The position numbers and the translations under genes were made by a program. A stretch of 64,000 nucleotides of DNA from Avena insularis. Taxonomy: Eukaryota; Streptophyta; Magnoliopsida; Poales; Poaceae. The notes beneath the pieces were generated by a model that saw only the letters and a list, made by a program, of their open reading frames with translations, searched no databases and was not told the DNA's origin. Below are positions 23,291 through 33,553 of the stretch, piece by piece; positions within the stretch are counted from its first letter, which is position 1, and each line of letters begins with the position of its first letter. The stretch spans positions 92,122,684-92,186,683 of the forward strand of contig CM042685.1 of the NCBI GenBank assembly GCA_023614405.1, read 5' to 3'.

Positions 23291-24032
23291 CCTAATTGCA
23301 GACACCATCACCTTGAGGAGGATGAGCTAATGTCGATGGTCTCGACGGTTTTCTTGGATGGGACCAAGATGGCAACTTCATGGCGGTCCATGGTGTCAAC
23401 CTAATAATAAGCAGGGAACAAATTAGATGATAGATAATTAGCACTGATTATAGATAAACAATGAGCAATGATAAGAACTAAACAATTAATGAGCAATTAA
23501 TGATGATAAAATTGCAACATTTGCGAACTATGAAACTGTTACACATTAAAACTAAGATGAGATGTTTAGGTTCAGATTGACATTTAATTTGCACAAGAAG
23601 TGTTTAGGTTCGAATAGAGCAAACCGGAAATGTCTTCTTGGAGCATCTGTCATTAAAACAAGAAAAGTAGAGCACTAGGAAGTTCTACTAGCACTAGCAT
23701 CTAATTTGTATCAATCTAAACCAGGAAAATCTACTAGCACGACATCTACTTCGAATCGATCACAACCTAGGGAGAGCATTAGCACTAGCATCTATTTTGA
23801 AACACTCTAAACCAGGAAAATCTACTAACACTATAGCATCTACTTTGAATCGATCAAAACATAGGAAAATCGCCGCTAGAAAAAAACACAGAAAATCCCC
23901 CGATTACCAACAGCAAACCCTGGAAATATCCCCTGCTTCCCTAAACCACGAAAGGCGCAGGCAAGCAAGCAACAGATCAACGACCTTCCACGACACTATG
24001 ACATTGCAAGATAGGATTAGGGTTCATCATCT
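23291..24032. other. AT-rich cargo spacer, no gene seen
   Basis: It includes several near-repeats of a CTAGCACTAGCATCTA... type (around 23690-23840: GAAAATCTACTA and ATCTA.TTTGAA recur three times at about 60-90 base spacing). No coding signature was found. Confidence 0.4.
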
Positions 24033-24454
24033 TCAAGCTATGGCGAGCAGTACGACGACCTTGCAATAGGGGGCTAAATCGATTCGCACCTGAGCCCGTC
24101 CTGCGGAGATCAGACCGACGGAGGCGACGCTGCTTGATGGGGGCGGAGGCGGTGGCGGTGGAGGTGGCGACGAAGCAGTGGCTAGGAGAGGAAGAGGTAG
24201 TTGAGCTGGATTGTGGGCGCACGGTGGAGAGAGACAGGGAGAAAGTAGCTTCTCATCTACTTTGCCATTTTGGGGGTGGGTGGGGGAAAATGACACCCAC
24301 TGACGTGTGGGGACGTTTAGCAGTACCACCCACCGACAGGGGACACTTGTGGTAATTTTATGTTGATTAGGGTTTTCTGGGGTAAAATGTTGCGGAAAGA
24401 GAGCAGTCCCATTATTTTAGTCTCGAACCGCAACCGCAATTGTTTTAATTTCTG
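24033..24454 (-). promoter_or_regulatory. GC-rich leader/promoter-like region sharing blocks with 27.5 kb
   Basis: 24050-24220 is GC-rich and open on the minus strand (proline-rich or serine-rich depending on frame). Upstream of it (24291-24325) is a block TGACACCCACTGACGTGTGG... that recurs at 27504-27538 with one mismatch in its first 33 bases. A second block, GCAACCGCAATTGTTTTAAT (24431-24450), recurs at 27569-27588. The shared blocks suggest two promoters of common origin in the cargo. Confidence 0.45.
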
Positions 24455-24560
24455 AACAAACTTAATGTTTTTCAACCAAAACAAAAGTTTATAAATTTGT
24501 ATTTCAATTTCTGAACAAACTTAATGTTTTTTAACAAAGACAAAAGTTTATAAATTTGTA
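24447..24560. repeat. 59-bp tandem duplication
   Basis: TCTGAACAAACTTAATGTTT recurs at 24451 and 24510, each followed by an AACAAAAGTTTATAAATTTG-like tail. The copies differ by a few bases. Confidence 0.85.
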
Positions 24561-26720
24561 ATGCACATATCCATCAATCATAAAGTTACTATCCATCAAA
24601 TCGTGATCCAAGCTAATAAATCATAAGAGCTTTCTCGAAATATGTTCTATACAAACTTCAGTTTGTTAATCCCCTTATGTAAAAGAAACAAGATAAAAAA
24701 GTTAGCAATGTGTATACAAACTTCATCCCGATTTAGAATTTGTAGACTATCTGAATAAAAAACAAAAAGAGAAGAAACAACATGATCTTTTCACCATCTA
24801 CTAGAGATCATCAAGGTAAGTATGAATCAAGTTATACAACTCGATGTTTAACTCGACTCAGTATGAGATCACTCAAATTTTAGTATGAGTTGAGCTAGCT
24901 GAGCCAAGTTTAACTCGCTCGAACTCGACTCGTTTGCAGCCCTAGTCACAACTTTCAAAAATAAACATAATCAACAATAGTAGGTAATGAAGCTTGCATA
25001 AGCCATCATAGAACATGTCATCACAGTACCAAAAGAAGAACCAAAAACAGCAGGTGCTAGTTAAACTTACTAAGTTTCCAGCTAACCATAATTTAACAAA
25101 CTTATAGTAGCGCTAACATGCTACTATATTGTCCACAGCCAACACAAACTGCATAATGTACCATATCAAAACCAGAACACCCAATCATGGAGCAGCAGCG
25201 CGATTCATCGCCCTCAATGAAAGACATCTTTGGCCCTAACACGCGCCGAGGCATCTTCTTTTGCTAGGGCTTCATCATGCTGGATGAGGCTCTGCCTACT
25301 GTCATACCTTGGCTTGTGGATATGGTAGGGGCATAAGTACCCCCGCCCTCCTCTTGAATGCGTGGGTGCCACTGTTTCAGACTTCTTAGCCTCCTTATGC
25401 GTAAAGAGATAAGGTTGCTCTTTTGCACAGTCTCGGTGGAGTCACTAGAGTCATACTACAATATAGATTTGCAAATTTGTTAGCATGTGTATACTACAAA
25501 AAACACACAGCATATGTAAACACAATCAAGTTACACTCACTTTGGTTACGCTTTGCCGTCATTAAATGATGTGAGAGAAAATCATGACATGCGCTTTTTC
25601 AAACATTTCATCAATTTACGCATACATGCGCTTCTTCACATTCACAATGCAGGAACATATTTGACGTTAAGCTTTTTCAAACATTGACATTATATTACAA
25701 ATGCAACAATTTACATGTGAAGAACCTCAAAGGTAACAGATTAACACATTTACAACTGTCATTACAATAACTATGAAAATGAGAATTTTAAATATTCTCC
25801 ACTATACATGAAATAATGAACATTACTTTTGATGAAATAGATCTTCTATAACTTGAGTTAAGCTTAATATTTTATTAGTCAGAAATAGCCATATTCTATA
25901 ACTTGAGTTAAACTATATCATGTAAAGATAAATATGTGATTGGACATATTATAAATAGCTAGATTATATAACATGACCTAAGATCCTATATATAAACTTC
26001 ATTATAAGTTATATTTTAGTACTCATCACTAAATTGGTTAAGCAGAATCATCATAGATTTTTTTTAACAAATTAAATACTATGATTAACTAGTGCGGCAA
26101 GGATCTTTTCAACAACATGAAGGACTTGATCCCAAGTTATCCCTTCCTTCACTATATATGACGATATGATAAGGAACATGATTACAGACTTAATACTAAA
26201 AGCCACTGCCACAAAGTTTTTGAATGAAATTAAAATGTTACATCATATTTAAATATAGAATAACCTACTCACAAGTAAACAACACTAGGATGATATTAGG
26301 AGTCATTAACAATTGAAATGCAAAGACAAGGTGAAACAACATGTCTTAATAAATATTTACAAGTCCACTATACTGAAACCATTGCCAGAAATAGTTTTTC
26401 TGATTAATCCAAACAAAATAACAGCAGGTTTTATGTCCTGGTGCACAACAACAATAGTTTGCACAAATTAATTGGTTCCTGGTGCACAACAACAATAGTT
26501 TGCACAAATTAATTGGTCCGACTGAGATATTCTCTTTGCTTAGCAAATATGTTCATCAACATTATGCACAAGAATGTCTATGAGACATTTAGCTCAAATT
26601 CTTGCCGATCACACTAGCCCATCAGCACCTAGCGTTTCTCAAGATCTCAGCACCACTCTCTGATCAATTCTGTCTCCGCCTCTGCTGGTGCATGTGCACC
26701 AGGCATAGCCTATGCAGCTC
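24561..26720. other. AT-rich cargo interior, no gene recognised
   Basis: No long open frame or domain found in 2.1 kb. 24830-24950 holds a GAGTTGAGCT/AACTCGACTCG-rich segment of a kind common as degenerate repeat in grass DNA. 25190-25450 is slightly GC-richer and unrecognised. It probably consists of decayed transposon and intronic sequence. Confidence 0.4.
26436..26517. repeat. 41-bp tandem duplication
   Basis: TCCTGGTGCACAACAACAAT begins at 26436 and 26477, and each copy continues to AATTAATTGGT. The copies are identical over the unit, so the duplication is recent. Confidence 0.9.
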
Positions 26721-26936
26721 CTATGGCGATATCGCATTACAGTAAAAGGAACAAGGGTGAGGGATTTGAGGGATTTACCGCTTTAGGTGCCGGTGGGTTT
26801 GCGTCGACGGCATCGGCCACCGTGGCATCTGGGACGGCGGCATCGGCGACGGCGGCATCTGGGACGGCGACAGCGGCATCTGGGACGGCTTCTTCACCGC
26901 CATCGCCTCCCCCACCTCCGGTCGGATCCGCCAGCG

Positions 26937-27242
26937 CTAGTCCGGCCCCGCAGCGGTAGCCGCCTCCTCCTCTTCCACCGCTCCCACCACATCCGACGCC
27001 TCCTGCTCCACCGCTTCCACCAGAGCCGTCGTGACCGTGGCCGCACTGCTCTCCGCCGTGAGGTCGGCTGCGGTCTCCGCATCGCCCAAATCGGCCACAC
27101 CCGCCGCGGCCTCTACCGTCTCCTCCGCAACAGCCACGGTCGCAACCAAGGTGGCCATGACGCCTTTCGCCGTGAGCTCGGTCCCCTCCACATCTGCCGC
27201 ACCTACCGCGGCGGACGCATCTGCGCTCGAGCGACTCGACAT
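26937..27242 (-). CDS. Ala/Val/Glu-rich 101-codon frame of unknown function
   Basis: It starts at an ATG (MSSRSSADASAAVGAADVEG) 124 bases downstream of a good minus-strand TATA box (27376-27366) and ends at a TAG. Composition is extreme (Ala, Val, Glu), with no motif. It may be the first exon of a gene whose rest is lost, or a chance frame in a GCC-repeat-rich region; 26810-26900 carries imperfect GCATCTGGGACGGCG repeats on the plus strand. I do not recognise it. Confidence 0.3.
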   Translation of the reverse strand: MSSRSSADASAAVGAADVEGTELTAKGVMATLVATVAVAEETVEAAAGVADLGDAETAADLTAESSAATVTTALVEAVEQEASDVVGAVEEEEAATAAGPD

Positions 27243-27754
27243 CGCTTCTACCGGCCGCGAGGTTACCGACCGAGAGGTGCACCGGCGGGGACGAGGTGGG
27301 ATGGGATGGCTAGGGTTTCTCCACTTGCTCCGATTGGGGAAGAAAGCGGTGGGTGGGTGGGAGATCCTTTTATATCTCTGCCGCTTCGCACTCCCTGTAC
27401 CTCTGCACTCCTTTTTGTACGCATACGTACAAAGGCTAGATTTATTCCAAGTACTTTACGGTACACACGTGCACGTATAATTATTCCTCGTACACGTACA
27501 AACTGACACCCACTGACGTGTGGGGCCGTTTAGCAGTAGCAGTTCCATTATAATACCTCCTAGAACGGCAACCGCAATTGTTTTAATCTCTGCAATCGCG
27601 CATTCACACCCGAACGCTTCTGCTTCTGCCTCCTCTGTTCTTCCCCCAAAAAACCCCATTCTCGCCTCCTTCGCCGGCCATTGATGCTTCTTCTTCCGCC
27701 GCCGCCGTCCGCCCGTTATCCTCCTTCATTTCTCTCTCTACTACCTCCCCCTCC
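27243..27754. promoter_or_regulatory. Candidate divergent promoter region
   Basis: It separates the minus-strand ATG at 27242 from the plus-strand ATG at 27755. It contains the minus TATA box, the shared block at 27504-27538, the ACGTG cores TACACACGTGCACGT (27460s) and GACGTGTGG, and a CT-rich leader before the exonuclease ATG. Function is inferred from arrangement only. Confidence 0.4.
27366..27376 (-). promoter_or_regulatory. TATA box (minus)
   Basis: Minus strand GATATAAAAGG, positioned for transcription toward the Ala-rich frame and followed by a leader with AAACCCTAG. Together with the exonuclease start at 27755 this makes the 512 bases between the two ATGs a divergent promoter region. 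Confidence 0.5.
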
Positions 27755-29132
27755 ATGGCTACATCATCCTCTGCTAGCACGGATCCGAGAAATATCGGTT
27801 TTACTAGAACTGAGATCTTCCGTGTTCATGGAGACAAGGAAATAGAGGTTGTATACACCAATGAGGAGGAGACGGTGATGAAAAACCTCCAGCTCTTCGA
27901 GGAGTGGTATGAGCAGGAAAAGGAGAATAAATTTGTTGGATTGGACCTCGAGTACACCAAGGAGGACCCCATCTACGAGAACTACCTCGCCGTCCTTCAA
28001 CTCTGCATGAAGAACCGCGTCCTCGTCTACCACTTCTCCGCGTATAAATTTCTATACTCACTTGTGAAAATTTACTGATGTTGTAGTGTCTTTTTAATTT
28101 GCGACTGAACTTTACTGATGTTGTGGTGTGAATTTCTGAATCCTCTGTACATATTTTCAATGATTAGTTCCATGTTATGTTTAATTTGTGTCGTTTGTTA
28201 TACACTGTCGTATGATATTTCATCTCAAGTGAGTGCACTAGTTTTAAGGTACTTGGTTTGTGCGAAAACAACACCAAGAGTTACTTGTTTGTGCAATTTT
28301 CTCAGTACCAAATGAATTTCATTATGAGATTTTATACAAGTTATGATATTCTAGACTGAATTTCATTATACTGAATTTGATTATAATAAACTCATGTAGT
28401 TTCAAATTTTATTCAAGTTATCAAATTGAATCTATCCATATGCTCATCTAGCATGTGTACTGAATTTCATTATACCTAATTAATTATCACAAGCAAATTT
28501 TTAGAGCCTTGTTCTTGCATTTAATAAACTTTTCTTAGTTTCAAATTATATGATGCAAAATGATATTTCAATGACTAAACAATTTCAGTTACACATTTCA
28601 TGCAAGTGTTGGTCATGCATTCTTTGACAAACAAACTAAATATGCTTTCAGGACCGACAAGACCTGTCCTGCGCTCCGCTCATTCCTTCAACACAAAGGG
28701 ATTGTCTTCTGCACCGTTGACAAAACACAAGATTTTTACAAGTTGATGTACGAGGGTATTACAATTCTTGAAGAAAACTGGATCGATATCCAGTCTCTTG
28801 TCAAGATCAAAGGATGAAATAAAAAGGATGGAATGGCTGATCTTGCATCTCGCATCATCGACGAGTATTACGGCGAGATGAAGAGTAAATTCCCTAGTAT
28901 ACGGCATGATTACTGGGAAGAGGTGCCTTTGTCTGAAATAAACCTGGAGTATGCTGCTAAAGATGCATACGTGACCTACCAGTTGTACGTCAAGATACAG
29001 TTCTTCCTCCGGTACCTCGTGATTTGCCCCGGTTGCAAGAGGGCCGAAGGGTTTAGGGGAGATCTATGTCGGAAATGCAGGATACAGGAAATGGATGCAA
29101 AAACCGATTGTAAAAAACTTAGGCTTGACTAA
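27755..29132 (+). pseudogene. DEDDy 3'-5' exonuclease-like gene with C-terminal zinc ribbon, one nonsense codon
   Basis: Exon 1 is 27755-28041 (ATGGCT start). The intron 28042-28651 has GT and CTTTCAG borders. Exon 2 is 28652-29132 (TAA). The split codon GC|G is in phase. Exo I is KFVGLDLEYTKE, exo II FCTVDKTQDFYKL and exo III NLEYAAKDAYVTYQLY, the order and spacing of the WRN-exonuclease-like DEDDy family; the metal-binding Asp/Glu residues and the exo III tyrosine are present. After the domain, CPGC...CRKC looks like a four-cysteine zinc ribbon. An in-frame TGA at 28815-28817, between exo II and exo III (...LVKIKG*NKKDG...), truncates the product before the third motif. About 256 codons in all. 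As cargo of the CACTA it was probably captured from a host gene; family members trim DNA or RNA from 3' ends. Confidence 0.8.
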
Positions 29133-29378
29133 ATTTGAATCATGGTCAAACCTAGGCTAGTTAAAGTATTATCAGAATGCCAGAAGACCATTTTCTTAAT
29201 CCTTTTATCAGAGGACAGAGGTGCCACATGTTTGCAATCATGTGATAAGCGAGTTAAAGTATAGTAACTCATGTATTGCTGTTTTTTGTCCTTCTGTTTG
29301 ATTCATATTGTTCACTCGATCATTCTTTGTTGTTTCCGCCGAATTACTGCTATGTACTCGTTTGTTGAACAGTCAACA
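29133..29378. other. 3' flank of the exonuclease gene
   Basis: The first bases after the stop (TGAATCATGGTCAAACCTAG at 29137-29156) recur in every monomer of the downstream satellite. The remainder is AT-rich with no feature seen. Confidence 0.5.
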
Positions 29379-32300
29379 ATGAACTGTGAATCATGAAATG
29401 GACCAAACAGTTTGGTATAATAGCTTCATATTGGAGTAAATAAGAAGGATCCAAGCTTAGTTTTCCAACTTTCATATTCTGAACAATGTTTGAATCATGG
29501 TCAAACCTAGGGTTGACTAAATTTGAAAGGTGGATAGATAATTCTAAAAAATATGAAACCAGGTCTCATAGTCTTATAATGTCATCTACTAACCATATGA
29601 ACTAATAAAGAAGGTGTAGGTACCATGGAACAAACAAAACCATGTGAGGACTCTCATATCTCAGACACCGCCGCATGAAATCCAAGGATCCAAGCCGTTT
29701 GCTATGAACTGTGAATCATGAAATGGACCAAACAGTTTGGTATAATAGCTTCATATTGGAGTAAATAAGAAGGATCCAACCTTAGTTTTCCAACTTTCAT
29801 GTTCTGAACAATGTTTGAATCATGGTCAAACCTAGGGTTGACTAAATTTGAAAGGTGGATGGACAATTCTAAAAAATATGAAACCAGGTCTCATCGTCTT
29901 ATAATGTCATCTACTAACCATATGAACTAATAAAGAAGGTGTTGGTACCATGGAACAAACAAAACCATGTGAGGACTCTCATATCTCAGACACCGCCGCA
30001 TGAAATCCAAGGAACCAAGCCGTTTGCTATGAACTATGAATCATGAAATGGACCAAACAGTTTGGTATAATAGCTTCATATTGGAGAAAATAAGAAGGAT
30101 CCAACCTTAGTTTTCCAACTTTCATGTTCCGAACAATGTTGGAATCATGGTCAAACCTAGGGTTGACTAAATTTGAAAGGTGGATAGACAATTCTAAAAA
30201 ATATGAAACCAGGTCTCATAGTCTTATAATGTCATCTACTAACCATATGAACTAATAAAGAAGGTATAGGTACCATGGAACAAACAAAACCATGTGAGGA
30301 CTCTCAGATCTCAGACACCGCCGCATGAAATCCAAGGATCCAAGGCGTTTGCTATGAACTGTGAATCATGAAATGGACCAAACAGTTTGGTATAATAGCT
30401 TCATATTGGAGTAAATAAGAAAAATCCAAGCTTAGTTTTCCAACTTTCATGTTCCGAACAATGTTTGAATCATGGTCCAACCTAGGGTTGACTAAATTTT
30501 AAAGGTGGATAGACAATTCTAAAAAATATGAAACCAGGTCTCATAGTCTTATAATGTCATCTACTAACCATATGAACTAATAAAGAAGGTGTAGGTACCA
30601 TGAAACAAACAAAACCATGTGAGGACTCTCATATCTCGCATATCACGCATGAAATCCAAGGATCGAAGCCGTTTGCTATGAACTGTGAATCATGAAATGG
30701 ACCAAACAGTTTGGTATAATAGCTTCATATTGGAGTAAATAAGAAGGATCCAAGCTTAGTTTTCCAATTTTCATGTTCTGAACAATGTTTGAATCATGGT
30801 CAAACCTAGGGTTGACTAAATTTGAAAGGTGGATAGACAATTCTAAAAAATATGAAACCAGGTCTCATAGTCTTATAATGTCATCTACTAACCATATGAA
30901 CTAATAAAGAAGGTGTAGGTACCATGGAACAAACAAAACCATGTGAGGACTCTCAGATCTCAGACACCGCCGCATGAAATCCAAGGATCCAAGCCGTTTG
31001 CTATGAATTGTGAATCATGAAATGGACCAAACAGTTTGGTATAATAGCTTCATATTGGAGTAAATAAGAAGGATCCAAGCTTAGTTTTCCAACTTTCATA
31101 TTCTGAACAATGTTTGAATCATGGTCAAACCTAGGGTTGACTAAATATGAAAGGTGGATAGAAAATTCTAAAAAATATGAAAACAGGTCTCATAGTCTTA
31201 TAATGTCATCTACTAACCATATGAACTAATAAAGAAGGTGTAGGTACCATGGAACAAACAAAACCATGTGAGGACTCTCAGATCTCAGACACCGCCGCAT
31301 AAAATCCAAGGATCCAAGGCGTTTGCTATGAACTGTGAATCATGAAATGGACCAAACAGTTTGGTATAATAGCTTCATATTGGAGTAAATAAGAAGGATC
31401 CAAGCTTAGTTTTCCAACTTTCATGTTCTGAACAATGTTTGAACAATGGTCAAACCTAGGGTTGACTAAATTTGAAAGGTGGATAGACAATTCTAAAAAA
31501 TATGAAACCAGGTCTCATCGTCTTATAATGTCATCTACTAACCATATGAACTAATAAAGAAGGTGTTGGTACCATGGAACAAACAAAACCATGTGAGGAC
31601 TCTCATATCTCAGACACCGCCGCATGAAATCCAAGGATCCAAGCCGTTTGCTATGAACTGTGAAGCATGAAATGGACCAAACAGTTTGGTATAATAGCTT
31701 CATATTGGAGTAAATAAGAAGGATCCAAGCTTAGTTTTCCAACTTTCATATTTTGAACAATGTTTGAATCATGGTCAAACCTAGGGTTGACTAAATTTGA
31801 AAGGTGGATAGACAATTCTAAAAAATATGAAAGCAGGTCTCATAGTCTTATAATGTCATCTACTAACCATATGAACTAATAAATAAGGTGTAGGTACCAT
31901 GGAATAAACAAAACCATGTGAAGACTCTCAGATCTCAGACACCGCCGCATGAAATCCAAGGATCCAAGCCGTTTGCTATGAACTATGAATCATGAAATGG
32001 ACCAAACAGTTTGGTATAATAGCTTCATATTGGAGTAAATAAGAAGGATCCAACCTTAGTTTTCCAACTTTCATGTTCTGAACAATGTTTGAATCATGGT
32101 CAAACCTAGGGTTGACTAAATTTGAAAGGTGGATAGACAATTCTAAAAAATATGAAACCAGGTCTCATCGTCTTATAATGTCATCTACTAACCATATGAA
32201 CTAATAAAGAAGGTGTAGGTACCATGGAACAAACAAAACCATGTGAGGACTCTCATATCTCAGACACCGCCGCATGAAATCCAAGGATCCAAGACGTTTG

Positions 32301-33225
32301 CTATGAACTGTGAATCATGAAATGGACCAAATAGTTTGGTATAATAGCTTCATATTGGAGAAAGTAAGAAGGATCCAACCTTAGTTTTCCGACTTTCATG
32401 TTCCGAACAATGTTTGAATCATGGTCAAACCTAGGGTTGACTAAATTTGAAAGGTGGATAGACAATTCTAAAAAATATGAAACCAGGTCTCATAGTCTTA
32501 TAATGTCATCTACTAACCATATGAACTAATAAAGAAGGTGTAGGTACCATGGAACAAACAAAACCATGTGAGGACTCTCATATCTCAGACACCGCCGCAT
32601 GAAATCCAAGGATCGAAGCCGTTTGCTATGAACTGTGAATCATGAAATGGACCAAACAGTTTGGTATAATAGCTTCATATTGGAGTAAATAAGAAGGATC
32701 CAAGCTTAGTTTTCCAACTTTCATGTTCTGAACAATGTTTGAATCATGGTCAAACCTAGGGTTGACTAAATTTGAAAGGTGGATAGACAATTCTAAAAAA
32801 TATGAAACCAGGTCTCATAGTCTTATAATGTCATCTACTAACCATATGAACTAATAAAGAAGGTGTAGGTACCATGGAACAAACAAAACCATGTGAGGAC
32901 TCTCATATCTCAGACACCGTCGCATGAAATCCAAGGATCCAAGCCGTTTGCTATGAACTGTGAATCATGAAATGGACCAAACAATTTGGTATACTAGCTT
33001 CATATTGGAGTAAATAAGAAGGATCCAAGCTTAGTTTTCCAACTTTCATGTTCTGAACAATGTTTGAATCATGGTCAAACCTAGGGTTGACTAAATTTGA
33101 AAGGTGGATAGACAATACAAAAAAATATGAAACCAGGTCTCATAGTCTTATAATGTCATCTACTAACCATATCAACTAATAAAGAAGGTGTAGGTACCAT
33201 GGAACAAACAAAACCATGTGAGGAC
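29379..33225. repeat. Satellite array, about twelve 325-bp monomers
   Basis: Monomer starts (GAACTGTGAATCATGAAATG) at 29381, 29706, 30031, 30356, 30680, 31005, 31330, 31655, 31980, 32305, 32630 and 32955: spacing is 325 except once 324. The last unit is cut at 33225. Units differ only at scattered positions and share variants in blocks: units 2-3 resemble units 9-10 (CCAACCTTAG, GGAGAAA.TAAG, TTCCGAAC). This suggests amplification of multi-unit blocks. Each unit contains CCTAGGGTTGACTAAATTTG, close to the last codons and stop of the exonuclease gene just upstream. No open frame of note. Confidence 0.97.
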
Positions 33226-33553
33226 AATAATATCTCTTTCAAATATTGCTTTCAAACATTAATTTCTGAACTAATTTATTTTTTATTAATTAAAAAACCA
33301 GTAAACAAATAATTACGTTCCCACCAATGTAGTTTTGGCCAAAAATTGAAAAACCTACCGCTAAAAGGCCCGTGCGTAGAGTCTGTGCGAAACTTTTTGT
33401 TCCCACCAAAACCTAAAACCATCCTTTTAACCTTCCCGCTAAACTCTCTTCATATTTAGGTACCTATGACCCCCACGATCCAATCTAAACGCAATCACCT
33501 CGGCGAGTTTGTTCGCCATCGGATCTGAGCTCCCTCATCGTCCACACGCCGAC
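33226..33553. other. Spacer and probable leader of the Transposase_24 gene
   Basis: AT-rich after the array, then GC-rising from about 33480 into a GC-rich first-exon-like region with CCCACGATCC and CTCCCTCATCG. No clear TATA box was fixed. Confidence 0.35.

Noticed and set aside
26787..27506. Plus-strand 239-codon Arg/His-rich frame
   Set aside because: It is antisense to the leader and the Ala-rich frame in a GCC/GGC-repeat region; the extreme composition explains the lack of stops.
28815..28817. Treating the exonuclease TGA as part of an intron
   Set aside because: No consensus donor and acceptor pair removes it while keeping the exo III frame; a nonsense change is simpler.
29379..33225. 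CRISPR-like array
   Set aside because: Units are 325 bp and identical throughout, with no short repeat and variable spacer pattern, and the context is plant transposon DNA: it is a satellite.
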